64,000 bases of DNA from Zhongshania sp. R06B22 (GCF_040892595.1 NZ_JBFRYB010000001.1:1860001-1924000); one strand, 5' to 3'. Counted from the first letter of the stretch, positions 26,098 through 35,371 are shown. Notes: generated from the sequence alone by a model not told the origin. Numbers and translations: made by a program.

Positions 26098-27192
26098 ATG
26101 GATATGTACAGTTCCGCTAATCTATTACTTAACCCCTGGGCCATTGCCGCCGTGACATCATTGGCGACGATGTTGCTTCTTTTAGTGTTGAAGCGCATCA
26201 TTTTGGGGTGTGTTGGCGGCATTATTGACCGCAGTCGCTTCACTATGGACTCGCTTATTGTGGCGGCACTGCCCCTGCCAATTACTTTCGTCATCCTTTG
26301 TTTGTCGGTCGCGGTGTTCAAGATAGTCTGTGCCTACCTTGGTCTTAAGCTGGATTATCTTGATGGGTATATTAGGCCGGTCCAGTATTTTTTAATCATT
26401 CTCGCTGTGGTGGTGTTTGTGGATCGCCTGTGCAGCGGTGCTATTGGTAGCTACTCCGAGCAGTCCGAGACCATGCGAAGCAGCAGGAGCATCTTGCAAG
26501 GGATGACGCGTGGCATCGTTTGGGGTTTAGGCCTCCTAATATTGATGGGCACGCTGGGCATATCTATCACGCCAGTGATCGCTTCTCTGGGTATCACCTC
26601 TTTGGCCGTGGCTCTGGCCCTGCAGCCAACACTGGAAAATTTCTTCTCTGGGGTGCAGTTAGTTATTGATAAACCCATAAGGGTGGGTGATTTTATTGAA
26701 CTCGACTCTGGAGAGCAGGGCTTTGTAGATAGGATAGGCTGGCGCTCGACCTGGGTTCGCATGCTCCCCAATAATATGGTGATCATGCCAAACAGTATGC
26801 TGTCGGGCTCAAAAATCATTAATTATTACTATCCAGAAAAAGAGCTATCAGTGCCTGTTGAAGTGGGAGTGCACTACGATTCAGACTTGGATCATGTGGA
26901 GCGGGTGACTTTGGAAGTGGCCCGAGAGATTCTTGAGAGTCATGAATGGGGCGTATCTGACTACAAGACCTTTGTGCTGTTCCACACCTTCGATAATTCC
27001 AGTATTAACCTGACGGTGATGTTGCGAGCCAAGGAATATTTTAACCGCTTTTGGGTGAAGTCTGCTTTTGTGAAAGCGCTGCATAAGCGGTATGCACAGG
27101 AAGGTATACGAATTCCTTATCCGATTCGCGCCATCAATCTAGACCAGGAGCAGGCACGAGATGGCAGCGCTTCGATAAATTTTAAGGACTGA
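26098..27192 (+). CDS. MscS-family mechanosensitive channel
   Basis: A 364-residue small-conductance mechanosensitive channel or homologue. Four hydrophobic segments precede the pore helix, which shows the family pattern in VIASLGITSLAVALALQPT and ENFFSGVQLVIDKPIRVGDFI (about 190-215); the beta domain has RIGWRSTWVRMLPNNMVIMPN and a C-terminal alpha/beta domain follows. It opens on membrane tension to release solutes during osmotic downshock. It is divergent from the Omp85-like gene and ends at a strong inverted repeat shared with the GH13 gene. A second possible ATG lies 6 bp inside. Confidence 0.9.
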   Translation: MDMYSSANLLLNPWAIAAVTSLATMLLLLVLKRIILGCVGGIIDRSRFTMDSLIVAALPLPITFVILCLSVAVFKIVCAYLGLKLDYLDGYIRPVQYFLIILAVVVFVDRLCSGAIGSYSEQSETMRSSRSILQGMTRGIVWGLGLLILMGTLGISITPVIASLGITSLAVALALQPTLENFFSGVQLVIDKPIRVGDFIELDSGEQGFVDRIGWRSTWVRMLPNNMVIMPNSMLSGSKIINYYYPEKELSVPVEVGVHYDSDLDHVERVTLEVAREILESHEWGVSDYKTFVLFHTFDNSSINLTVMLRAKEYFNRFWVKSAFVKALHKRYAQEGIRIPYPIRAINLDQEQARDGSASINFKD

Positions 27193-27269
27193 GGCCTTGT
27201 TTAGCTGAAGGGGGTTTTTAAGCACTTCAAGCCCGGCTTCGTTATTCAGTCAGCTAGGCCGCTAAGGGT

Positions 27270-27307
27270 TTTAGCATAGGCGCAGCGTAGCCGCGTCCTA
27301 TGCTAAA
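27270..27307. terminator. Bidirectional stem-loop between mscS and the GH13 gene
   Basis: TTTAGCATAGG (27270-27280) pairs perfectly with CCTATGCTAAA (27297-27307), and CGC/GCG inside can extend the stem. T-rich sequence before and A-rich sequence after the arms give a U-tract-like end in both directions, fitting two convergent genes. It shares AGCATAGGCG with the palindrome at 3678. Confidence 0.7.
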
Positions 27308-27327
27308 GCTTATTGCATGAGCATGGT

Positions 27328-29022
27328 TCAGCTAGCTATTCCCTCTACTTCTATAATCACCGCTTCCCAAGCCTCAAGTGCTATTTTGTTTGCCACCATT
27401 ACTTTAGATTGGCTTAGGGTTGAGGCCAGAATCTCACCATTTTGATACGGAACTGAAAAATGCTCCGCTCGATTGGAAAGATTCAATAGCACGAGGCATT
27501 TCGCCGGCGCATCTACCAGGTATCTCTCATACGCTAACACAGAGCTCGGGAAGTTAGGGTGCTCTATTATCTTCAAGGCACCGCTTTGTAAAACGGGAGA
27601 GTTATTGCGAAGCTTTAAAAACCGCTTATAGCAATGCAGTAATGAACCAGGATTTTTTTCCTGCTGCTCCACATTGCAGCGTTTAAAATTATCATTCACG
27701 GGCAGCCAAGGCAGACCTTCCGGCGGGGAAAATCCTGCGTTTTCAGTGCTACTCCATTGCATAGGCGTTCGAGCCTCATCGCGGTTAAGTAAAAGTCCAA
27801 AATGACGTATTAGATTTCTACTCACCGCCGGCAGCAAGCGCAAATGGTGTGAAAGGGCGTCTTTGCTGGTTTTGGGATCAAGCGTTGGGTTGCTCATGCC
27901 AATTTCTTCACCGTAGTAAATGCATGGCACTCCGCGCAAGCTCAATTGTAATGCCGCATTGAGTTTGGCTTTTTTAATGTCGTTTTTTAGTCTGAAAATC
28001 CGGCGCGGAAAGTCGTGATTACTAAAGACCCAGGTGGGTAGTAGGGGATCTGCAAAGGAGCTCTCTGCGGTTTTAATCAGCGACTTTACTTTTTTGACGT
28101 TTAACAGCGTATTTAATGAGTTGAAATAAAAGACTAGGTTAAGGCCGTCGCTCTTACCATTTGCTACGTCACCAAAATATTTGCGCTGGTCTTCGGCTGG
28201 CCCGTGCACTTCGCCCACTAAAAATTTGCCGCCGAATTCGTCTACGGTTTCACGGATCCGTTTACAGAAATCGATTGTCTCCGGTAAGTGTAGTTGTCTT
28301 TCGGTTTTTTTAATCAGTCCGTATTTTGAGGTGAATGGCAGTGGGATCGCAAAAGGCTCATCCCGACATTGCTCATCCTCAAATAGGGCGTGAATAATAT
28401 CAAGTCGGAAACCATCGACGCCTCTGTTGAGCCAAAACCGAATGGTGTTAAGCATCTCTTCCTGAACCTCGGGGTTTCTATAATTGAGATCAGGTTGAAA
28501 ATCTAAAAACTCGTGGTAAAAAAATTGCTGGGTGTGCTCATCATATTTCCATGCGTCACCGGTAATCATGGCAGTCCAATTATTCGGCGGCTTCTTGCCA
28601 TTTTTACCCCTGCCGTCTTTCCAGATATACCAATCGCGTTTTGGATTGTCGCGGCTGGATCTAGATTCAACAAACCACGGATGTTCAGCGGAGGTGTGGT
28701 TCAGGACTAAGTCCATCACAATACGCAGTCCACGTTGGTGAATTTCTGCAACCAACTGGTCAAACTGTTCAAGGTCACCATATTCAGTATTGATGTCCCG
28801 ATAATTGGAGATATCGTAGCCACAGTCATGTAGGTGATAGGGTTTATCCGTTGGTGACGGATACATAGGCGAAAGCCAAATAGTCTCTATTCCGAGTTCT
28901 TTCAAATAATCTAGCTTAGAGATAATGCCGGCAATATCCCCTGTACCCGATCCCGTGGTATCCATAAACGAGCGCGGGTAGATTTGATAGATAACTGTTT
29001 TTTCCCACCATAGATCTGACAT
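27328..29022 (-). CDS. GH13 alpha-glucosidase / oligo-1,6-glucosidase
   Basis: A 564-residue glycoside hydrolase family 13 enzyme acting on alpha-glucosides. The (beta/alpha)8 barrel begins WWEKTVIYQIYPRSF; conserved regions are DLVLNHTS (104-111), GFRLDII with the nucleophile Asp208, FLVGEVHG with acid/base Glu271, and FSNHDFPR with Asp337. No signal peptide is seen, so it acts in the cytoplasm on imported di- or oligosaccharides. Usual length for the group. It is the last gene of a minus-strand run that is otherwise lipid-related, with no sugar transporter, regulator or kinase close by. Trehalose-, sucrose- or maltose-type substrates cannot be told apart by eye. Confidence 0.9.
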   Translation of the reverse strand: MSDLWWEKTVIYQIYPRSFMDTTGSGTGDIAGIISKLDYLKELGIETIWLSPMYPSPTDKPYHLHDCGYDISNYRDINTEYGDLEQFDQLVAEIHQRGLRIVMDLVLNHTSAEHPWFVESRSSRDNPKRDWYIWKDGRGKNGKKPPNNWTAMITGDAWKYDEHTQQFFYHEFLDFQPDLNYRNPEVQEEMLNTIRFWLNRGVDGFRLDIIHALFEDEQCRDEPFAIPLPFTSKYGLIKKTERQLHLPETIDFCKRIRETVDEFGGKFLVGEVHGPAEDQRKYFGDVANGKSDGLNLVFYFNSLNTLLNVKKVKSLIKTAESSFADPLLPTWVFSNHDFPRRIFRLKNDIKKAKLNAALQLSLRGVPCIYYGEEIGMSNPTLDPKTSKDALSHHLRLLPAVSRNLIRHFGLLLNRDEARTPMQWSSTENAGFSPPEGLPWLPVNDNFKRCNVEQQEKNPGSLLHCYKRFLKLRNNSPVLQSGALKIIEHPNFPSSVLAYERYLVDAPAKCLVLLNLSNRAEHFSVPYQNGEILASTLSQSKVMVANKIALEAWEAVIIEVEGIAS

Positions 29023-29098
29023 TATTTTATTTCTCTTTTAGCGTTTAAGGCAGGCGCACTGTTTTTATGCGTCAGTCTGCATTTTGTTGATAGGGACT

Positions 29099-29422
29099 TT
29101 ACTTCGCTTGGTAGTTTGCTTGTGGCCATAATTCATTTATTTCATCGGCCTGCTGTTGAGCGCTGAATCGCTCCCAGGTAATGCCATTGACATCCTTTTC
29201 TGCGCTGAAGTTTGGCGCTGAATCATCTTCCCAGCCTAGATGTCTAAGCTCTCCCTGTGTGCAGCTTGGATCTTGTCGGATCGATAGATTTAGTGAGTCT
29301 GTTCTCCACAGGGCGTATTCATTTTCTACAAATGAGCATGGTTCAAGTCCAAGGCGGACGCTATAGTCCTTGATGGTTTCTTCAATTTTATTTGTAGAAA
29401 TGGCGATGTGTAACTTTCTCAC
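29099..29422 (-). CDS. Small VOC (glyoxalase-fold) protein
   Basis: A 107-residue protein with a vicinal-oxygen-chelate-like pattern: RKLHIAISTNKIEETIKDYSVRLGLEP forms the first beta-alpha unit, then ENEYALWRTDSLNLSIRQ. It is about one VOC half-module long, so it would pair as a dimer. Metal ligands cannot be placed with confidence. Located between the thioesterase and GH13 genes on the same strand; role unknown. Confidence 0.65.
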   Translation of the reverse strand: MRKLHIAISTNKIEETIKDYSVRLGLEPCSFVENEYALWRTDSLNLSIRQDPSCTQGELRHLGWEDDSAPNFSAEKDVNGITWERFSAQQQADEINELWPQANYQAK

Positions 29423-29509
29423 TATTACTCCTGTTTAGTGCTGAAAATAATACTTTCCGACAAGCTGGCTGCTAGCCTTTGGACACTTGGTTTGCGTCAT
29501 GCTGCGGGT

Positions 29510-30376
29510 TTAACTTCCCCGCTTCTTACGCATTATGCCTTCTTGGGCGCTGCTTGCCACTAGCCTTCCTGCACGGTCATAAATTTTACCGCGCACAAAG
29601 CCGCGACCATTGGAGGCGCTGGGGCTCTCCATATCGTATAACAGCCAGTCATTAAAATCGAAAGGGCGATGAAACCACATGCTGTGGTCGATGGTTGCCA
29701 TACGCATGTCTTCAGTTAAGAACGAGACTTCATGGGGTTGGCTGGCGGTGGCTAAAAAGAAAAAGTCTGAGGCGTAGGCAAGCACGTAATTGTGGATGCA
29801 GGGGTCGTCTGGCAAGCGACCGTTAGGGCGCATCCAGGTTTGTTTTATGGGCGGACTCTTGTGGGGCTGCTTGAGGTCGTAGTAGTTGACGGCGCGAAAA
29901 TCGATGGCGCGCACGGCGTTAAATTTAGGTAGCCACTCTTGTGGTGCAAAGCGCAGGTCTTCTTCACGCAGTTCTAATTCAGGGGGTAAGTCATCTGGCG
30001 GCGGCACTATAGGCATGTCACTTTGGTGATCGAAACTATCGATGTTGAGCTGAAATGAACTGGTCATAAAAAAGATAGTTTGGCCGCGCTGTACTGCCTT
30101 TACTCTGCGGTTAGAGATGGTGCCGGCGTCTAGATTGCTTTCCACCTCAAAGATGATGGGATAGTCGGGGTTGCCAGGCCTTAAAAAGTAGCTGTGGAAT
30201 GAATGAATATGACGGTCGGGTGCAACCTGCTGCGCTGCGGCTGACAGCGCCTGGGCGATTACTTGGCCACCGTAAACCCGGCCCCAGTCGGTAGCTTCGG
30301 ATTGGCCGCGATAGATATTCTCGTCAATTTTTTCAAGTGTGAGCAGGTCAAGTAGGCTCTTGAGTCCGTCTGACAT
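29510..30376 (-). CDS. tesB: Acyl-CoA thioesterase II (TesB-type)
   Basis: A 288-residue double-hotdog thioesterase, the TesB length. It hydrolyses medium- and long-chain acyl-CoA to free acid and CoA. Landmarks: YRGQSEATDWGRVYGGQVIAQAL near residue 22-44, HSFHSYFLRPGNPDYPI (about 78-94), ATIDHSMWFHRPFDFNDWLLYD near 228-249 with the catalytic Asp, and a C-terminal GRLVASSAQEGIMR. It lies 49 bp downstream of a 4HBT thioesterase gene and belongs to a run with an alcohol dehydrogenase. Likely recycles CoA or removes stalled intermediates. Confidence 0.92.
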   Translation of the reverse strand: MSDGLKSLLDLLTLEKIDENIYRGQSEATDWGRVYGGQVIAQALSAAAQQVAPDRHIHSFHSYFLRPGNPDYPIIFEVESNLDAGTISNRRVKAVQRGQTIFFMTSSFQLNIDSFDHQSDMPIVPPPDDLPPELELREEDLRFAPQEWLPKFNAVRAIDFRAVNYYDLKQPHKSPPIKQTWMRPNGRLPDDPCIHNYVLAYASDFFFLATASQPHEVSFLTEDMRMATIDHSMWFHRPFDFNDWLLYDMESPSASNGRGFVRGKIYDRAGRLVASSAQEGIMRKKRGS

Positions 30377-30425
30377 AGTTACTCCAATGGGCTTGTGGCA
30401 CTCAAATTTAGTTTCTTGCGATTAG

Positions 30426-30866
30426 CTATTCGCAGATGAGCGCGGCTAATACCGATCTCACTTTATCTGGAATGCTGACCGGCTTATTGGTGTTGCGATC
30501 AACGTATACATGAGCAAAGTTGCCTACCGCCGATGCGCTGTCTTCGTCATTGCGAAAGATGGCGGTTTGATAGCGAACGCTGCTATTGCCAAGGTGTTCC
30601 ACTTTTATGCCAACCACGATTAAGTCGGGAAAGCTGACCGCAGAAAAATACCGGCACTGGGTTTCAATCACTAAGCCGATGGCTGGGCTGTTGGCGATGT
30701 CGAGTGCGCCGCTATTAATCAAATGCTGATTTACGGCGGTGTCGAAAAAGGAATAATACACCACATTATTAACGTGCTGATAAACGTCGTTGTCATGCCA
30801 GCGGGTTTGTATTTCTGAAAAATGCGGGAAATCGGCGCGGCAGGGAATCGTTGCTTTATCGCTCAC
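30426..30866 (-). CDS. 4-hydroxybenzoyl-CoA-thioesterase-family protein
   Basis: A 146-residue single-hotdog thioesterase of the YbgC/4HBT kind. The motif TRWHDNDVYQHVNNVVYYSFFDTA (about 22-45) contains the catalytic Asp and the helix that follows. Start is GTG 30864-30866, overlapping the upstream dehydrogenase stop as GTGA, with a strong AAGGAGG site in the end of that gene; the two are translationally coupled. Acyl-CoA substrate unknown. Confidence 0.9.
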   Translation of the reverse strand: MSDKATIPCRADFPHFSEIQTRWHDNDVYQHVNNVVYYSFFDTAVNQHLINSGALDIANSPAIGLVIETQCRYFSAVSFPDLIVVGIKVEHLGNSSVRYQTAIFRNDEDSASAVGNFAHVYVDRNTNKPVSIPDKVRSVLAALICE

Positions 30867-32014
30867 AGGGCCTCCTTATAGAGTGCGATGGCATCCGCTA
30901 AATGGATCTCGCGGGGGTTGTTGATTAGTAGGCGACTCTGCTTCATTGCGTCTTCTGCAAGCAGGGCGATGTCGTCTTCGCTGATACCAACGTCGCGCAG
31001 CGATTTAGGAATGCCGAGTTCACTGGCCAAGTCACTCAGGTAATTAAGTAGTGACAGCGCGCGGGTATGCGGCGTGCCTGCGGCGGCGGGAAATACCACG
31101 TCGGCAAGCTCTGCATACAGATGTTCGGCATCGCGTAAATTAAAGCGCAGCACGGCATTGAGCATTAATGAGTTAGACAGGCCATGGGGCACATGAAAGC
31201 GCGCGCCCACGGGATAGGCTAGGGCATGTACGCCGCCCACCGGGGCATTCGCAAAGGCCATGCCGGCTAAGCAAGAGCCGAGTAGCATGTTTTCACGTGC
31301 TTGAATATTGTCGCCGTGCTGGCAGGCGGTATGAATATTGGCAGACAGTAAGCGCAGCGCATCTTTGGCGAGGCTATCTGAAATAGGGTTCTTAAGGCGT
31401 TTACTGGTGAAGGCCTCTATGGCGTGTACCATCGCATCTATGCCGGTGGCAGCGGTCACATGACTGGGTAGGCCGAGTGTTAGCTCGGCATCGAGCAGGG
31501 CAATATCGGGTAGCAATAGTGGCGACACCACACCCTTTTTCTCGTTTTCACCGGTTGTCACAATGGCGATGGCGGTGACTTCGGATCCGGTGCCGGCGGT
31601 TGTGGGTATTAACACCAGCGGCAGTCGCTGGCCTTTGGCGGCATTCACGCCGTAGACCTCGGCTAGCTTTTGTTCGTTGTTGGCTAGTAGGGCTATCAGC
31701 TTGGCAACATCCATAGAACTGCCGCCGCCAAAACCGATAATGCAATCGGCACTCTGCTGTTGGGCGGCCTCGATGCCGCTTAGAATGACCGCTTCAGGCG
31801 GGTCTGCGACCACATCGGCAAATACCGAAGCGCGAATGTTTAAGTCTTTGAAATTGGCCAGCGTGGCGTCTAGCAGTCCTGCCTTTACAACGCCGGGATC
31901 ACTGACAATCATGACTGACTGGCAGGCCATGTCGCGGATGCGATCGGCTAGCTGTGCGGCGGCGCCGCGTTCAACAATAATGGATTTGGTGGTGTGAAAC
32001 TCAAAGGCCTTCAT
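30863..32014 (-). CDS. Iron-containing alcohol dehydrogenase
   Basis: A 383-residue group III, Fe-dependent alcohol dehydrogenase that interconverts an alcohol and an aldehyde or ketone with NAD(P). The GFGGGSSMDVAKL loop (about 92-104) binds the cofactor; metal ligands lie in GIDAMVHAIEAFTS and in FHVPHGLSNSLMLNAV; PVGGVHALAYPVG is also typical. The start at ATG 32012-32014 gives MKAFEFHTT, a common family N-terminus; the frame is open to 32053. It leads an operon with two thioesterases and is divergent from an AraC gene at 32287, whose product may control it. Confidence 0.92.
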   Translation of the reverse strand: MKAFEFHTTKSIIVERGAAAQLADRIRDMACQSVMIVSDPGVVKAGLLDATLANFKDLNIRASVFADVVADPPEAVILSGIEAAQQQSADCIIGFGGGSSMDVAKLIALLANNEQKLAEVYGVNAAKGQRLPLVLIPTTAGTGSEVTAIAIVTTGENEKKGVVSPLLLPDIALLDAELTLGLPSHVTAATGIDAMVHAIEAFTSKRLKNPISDSLAKDALRLLSANIHTACQHGDNIQARENMLLGSCLAGMAFANAPVGGVHALAYPVGARFHVPHGLSNSLMLNAVLRFNLRDAEHLYAELADVVFPAAAGTPHTRALSLLNYLSDLASELGIPKSLRDVGISEDDIALLAEDAMKQSRLLINNPREIHLADAIALYKEAL

Positions 32015-32286
32015 ATCCTCGTGTCCCTTTCTCGTTGTTATCTTGTAAAACACATATGCAAATTTAAGGCGCGCTTAGTGCGTGCAATGTTAGCATGCCA
32101 AACAGGATAGCGGAGCATCACGCTTACTCGATACCCACTGAGGCGACCGGCCCCGGCTTTTACCCCGCTTGTTACTCAAGTTCGCGGTATAATCTGGCTA
32201 AACTCGATTCTTGTGCTCAGAAGCTCATATTCTGATCGCCAAATAGAACTCTTACACTCAGGCATTAAAGGCTATTTAGAATACGA

Positions 32287-33348
32287 ATGTCGCTTAGCAA
32301 TGAAGCATCAAACAAGTTAAGTTCTGTGCCGCGCTTCAGCGCGGAGCTGAAGCGGTCTTGGACGGTGAATAGTTCTGCCTTGAACACGCTGTTTCAAGCC
32401 GCAAAGACCTTGGGTGCAGACATTGATCAGCTTATTAACGAAGTGGGTGTTCAGCCTGCGGAGGTAGATAGCGATCAACGAGTTCCGGTAGCAGACCTGT
32501 TTAACTTATACGACTGCGTGGCCCGAGCCACCAATAAGCCTGACATTGGTCTGTATGTTGGCCGTATCGATTACATCAACCTTCTAAATCTACAGCTGTA
32601 TGCCTGTTCTGGTTGTCGCACCTTTAAAGAATATTTGAATGTGATGCCTAGTGTGCTGCGTATTTTTGGTGATATCGGTGAGGTGAAAGTGCGGCGCGAG
32701 GATCAGTTTATCCGCTTAGACTGGCAGCCCTTAGAAGAAGAAACCAACTCTCAGCGTTATTTGTCAGACTCCTCGCTGGGGGTCGCCGCCGCCATTGTCA
32801 ATTCAGTGTGTGTTCAGCCCATTCCGGTACGCGCGGCGCATTTTACTTATGCGCGGCCACAGGACCTGACTTTGTTACGGCAGCAGTTTGGCGACAATTT
32901 AAAATTTGATCAGCCGGTAAGCAGTTTGTATCTGGATCTCGCTTGTTTAGGTTATCCCCTTATCGGTTTAAATGCCGGCTGGGGGCAGGTTTTAGCACAG
33001 CCAATCCGGCACTTATTTGAAGAAGATAGTGCGAGCAGCGACTTTATTATCGCCTTGCGCAAAACCTTATTACGACTATTGCCGAGTGGCGATATGGGCG
33101 TGGATAAGGTCGCGGCGGCCCTCAATATTTCCAGGCGCACCTTACAGCGGCGTCTAGCTGAGCAGGGCACCCAGTTTTTACAAATACTGCAGGAGTTGCG
33201 CGCGGACCTTGCTCAGCAGTATTTGGCCGATGAGCGCTTGAGTATTACTGATATTGCCTTTTTGCTGGGGTATATGGATCAAAGCTCTTTTTCGGCGGCT
33301 TTTCGCGGCTGGTATGGCGTCTCTCCCAGAGACTTCCGCAAGAAATAA
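32287..33348 (+). CDS. AraC-family regulator (arabinose-binding-like N-domain)
   Basis: A 353-residue OruR-type regulator: ligand domain (about 35-240), then the double helix-turn-helix with VAAALNISRRTLQRRLAEQGT and ITDIAFLLGYMDQSSFSAAFRGWYGVSPRDFRKK at the C-terminus. It lies between the divergent alcohol dehydrogenase operon and a co-directional acyl-CoA dehydrogenase/GST/acyl-CoA dehydrogenase set. A 14-bp direct repeat (33360-33395) begins 12 bp after its stop codon, directly before that set. The probable role is control of the downstream genes in response to a hydrophobic substrate. Confidence 0.9.
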   Translation: MSLSNEASNKLSSVPRFSAELKRSWTVNSSALNTLFQAAKTLGADIDQLINEVGVQPAEVDSDQRVPVADLFNLYDCVARATNKPDIGLYVGRIDYINLLNLQLYACSGCRTFKEYLNVMPSVLRIFGDIGEVKVRREDQFIRLDWQPLEEETNSQRYLSDSSLGVAAAIVNSVCVQPIPVRAAHFTYARPQDLTLLRQQFGDNLKFDQPVSSLYLDLACLGYPLIGLNAGWGQVLAQPIRHLFEEDSASSDFIIALRKTLLRLLPSGDMGVDKVAAALNISRRTLQRRLAEQGTQFLQILQELRADLAQQYLADERLSITDIAFLLGYMDQSSFSAAFRGWYGVSPRDFRKK

Positions 33349-33359
33349 ACCCCTGCTAG

Positions 33360-33395
33360 TGGCACCAATTCCCGATTTCGCTGGCACCAATTCCC
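33360..33395 (+). promoter_or_regulatory. Direct repeat TGGCACCAATTCCC x2, 22 bp apart (AraC-type operator)
   Basis: The 14-bp sequence TGGCACCAATTCCC occurs at 33360-33373 and exactly again at 33382-33395. The 22-bp period is about two helical turns, as in AraC-family half-sites. It lies 62-97 bp before the acyl-CoA dehydrogenase start and just behind an AraC gene. A regulatory role is inferred; the repeat itself is plain. Confidence 0.75.
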
Positions 33396-33456
33396 AAGCC
33401 ATTATCGTCCATATGTATAGACTAAGCTGACCGCTCTAATCTAATAAGGAAGATCA

Positions 33457-34632
33457 ATGTCTCTCAGTTTTGATAGCGCAAGGATGTTCAATCCGTATTT
33501 GCGACCCGAGCACGAAGAGTGGCGCACACAGCTTCGCAAGTGGCTGGAAAAAGAAGTGGTGCCATTTTTAGATGATTGGGAAGAGGCCGGCAAAATACCT
33601 GACGATCTGTGGCGCAAAGCTGCCGAAATTGGTGTTATGCAAATGGGCTACCCTGAGGTTTACGGCGGTATCTCTGAAGGCATTGACCAGTGGCATATTA
33701 ATATCTGCAATGAAGAGTTTACCCGGGCTGGATCTGCCGGGGGCTTAATCAGTAATCTGCTTATTCACGGCATTGGTCTGCCGCCGGTGATCAATTACGG
33801 CAGCGACGCGATTAAAGAGATGGTTGCGCCCAAGGTATTGGCTGGTGAAAAGCGTATTTCACTTGGCATTACCGAGCCCTCTGGTGGTTCCGACGTGGCC
33901 AATCTCACCACGACCGCCGTGCGCGATGGTGATCATTATATTGTTAACGGTAGTAAGACCTTTATTTCTGGTGTGATGAATGCCGACTGGGTATCTACCG
34001 CAGTGCGAACCGGTGGTGAGGGTGGCCGTGGCGTGTCCATGCTATTGATTCCCACTGATTTGCCGGGTGTGGCGAGAACGCCGCTGGACCGCAAGCAGGG
34101 TTGGTGGTGCGCAGATACCGGCACGATTTACTTCGATAATGTGCGGGTGCCGGTCGAGAATTTGTTAGGTGAAGAGGGCAAGGGTTTTTGGGTCATTATG
34201 ACCAACTTTAACCCTGAGCGGCTCAGTTTGGCGGTGACCATGGAGGCGGCGGCGCGGGCTTGCCTAGAAGACGCAGTCGTATGGGCGCAGCAGCGTAAAA
34301 CCTTTGGCAAGCGCTTGGCGGATCATCAAGTGATTCGTCACAAAATTGCCACTATGAAGCAAAAACTCAATGCTACTCAAGCCTATCTTCAGTATCTAAC
34401 CCAAGCTTATATCGATGGCCGTTGTGACCCCGGTGACTTGGCGATGGCCAAGGTGCAGGCCAGTGAAACCATGGAATACTGCGCACGCGAGGCCAGTCAA
34501 ATATTGGGTGGTGCTAGTTATTTGCGTGGCAACCGAGTGGAACGTTTTTATCGCGAAGTTCGCGTTAATGCGATTGGCGGCGGTTCAGAAGAAATAATGC
34601 GCGACCTTGCGGCGCGTCAATACCAGTTATAA
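33457..34632 (+). CDS. Acyl-CoA dehydrogenase
   Basis: A 391-residue FAD-dependent acyl-CoA dehydrogenase. Landmarks: ITEPSGGSDVANL (about 135-147), NGSKTFISGVMNADWV, RKQGWWCADTGTIYFDN, and a C-terminal NAIGGGSEEIMRDLAARQ. Glu in the FNPERLSLAV segment can act as base, as in isovaleryl-CoA- and long-chain-type enzymes. It starts the AraC-linked set and is followed after 11 bp by a GST gene. Acyl-CoA substrate unknown; the two dehydrogenases of the set are not close copies. Confidence 0.9.
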   Translation: MSLSFDSARMFNPYLRPEHEEWRTQLRKWLEKEVVPFLDDWEEAGKIPDDLWRKAAEIGVMQMGYPEVYGGISEGIDQWHINICNEEFTRAGSAGGLISNLLIHGIGLPPVINYGSDAIKEMVAPKVLAGEKRISLGITEPSGGSDVANLTTTAVRDGDHYIVNGSKTFISGVMNADWVSTAVRTGGEGGRGVSMLLIPTDLPGVARTPLDRKQGWWCADTGTIYFDNVRVPVENLLGEEGKGFWVIMTNFNPERLSLAVTMEAAARACLEDAVVWAQQRKTFGKRLADHQVIRHKIATMKQKLNATQAYLQYLTQAYIDGRCDPGDLAMAKVQASETMEYCAREASQILGGASYLRGNRVERFYREVRVNAIGGGSEEIMRDLAARQYQL

Positions 34633-34643
34633 CAGGACTCAAT

Positions 34644-35333
34644 ATGACTTCGAATAATCTACCTAAGCTTTGGCATTGTTATACCGCTCGATCATTGCGG
34701 GCCTTGTGGGCTCTGGAAGAAATGGGCATAGAGTATGACCTTGAGGTTTTAGCGTTTCCGCCACGGATGTTTCAGCGCGAATTTCTAGAAGTGAACTCGC
34801 TGGGGACAGTGCCGTATTTTGTCGATGGCGAGACTCATATGACAGAGTCCTCAGCTATTGGCTTGTATTTGGTTGAACGTTATCAGCGCTATGACTTTGG
34901 TTTAAAGGCGGATCACCCTGAGTACGGTGACTACCTGAACTGGTTATTCCACAGCGATGCGACCCTAACATTCCCGCAAACGCTGGTGCTGCGGTATTCG
35001 CAATTAGAACCTATGGATCGCCGCCAACCGCAGGTAGTAAAAGACTACTACAAGTGGTTTTTAGCGCGTCTTAAGCGTCTCAATACCCATATTGCTGATC
35101 GCGAATTTCTATGTGACGGCCGTTTTACCGTGGCTGATATTGCCATTGTCTATGCGCTGTATCTTGGTCATGGACTGGGGCTGTCGCAGTTTTATGAGCC
35201 TCAGGTGCTCGATTACATGCAGCGCATGATGGCGCGGCCAGCCTTTCAAAAAGTCGAACCAATGGGTAAAGATAAGTCGCTATTTTCGCCGGCTCCTTAC
35301 CCGTTTGAGAACATCCCAGATTTGTTTGCTTAA
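34644..35333 (+). CDS. Glutathione S-transferase
   Basis: A 229-residue cytosolic GST: thioredoxin-like N-domain (LWHCYTARSLRALWALEEMGIEY ... LGTVPYFVDGETHMTESSAI with the cis-Pro and the TESSAI glutathione site) and an all-helical C-domain with FTVADIAIVYALYLGHGLG. The position between two acyl-CoA dehydrogenases suggests conjugation or isomerisation of a reactive unsaturated product. Spacing is 11 bp from the first dehydrogenase and 38 bp to the second. Confidence 0.9.
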   Translation: MTSNNLPKLWHCYTARSLRALWALEEMGIEYDLEVLAFPPRMFQREFLEVNSLGTVPYFVDGETHMTESSAIGLYLVERYQRYDFGLKADHPEYGDYLNWLFHSDATLTFPQTLVLRYSQLEPMDRRQPQVVKDYYKWFLARLKRLNTHIADREFLCDGRFTVADIAIVYALYLGHGLGLSQFYEPQVLDYMQRMMARPAFQKVEPMGKDKSLFSPAPYPFENIPDLFA

Positions 35334-35371
35334 GAGATATATCTCTCATAAATATTATTGTGGAGTAGAAA

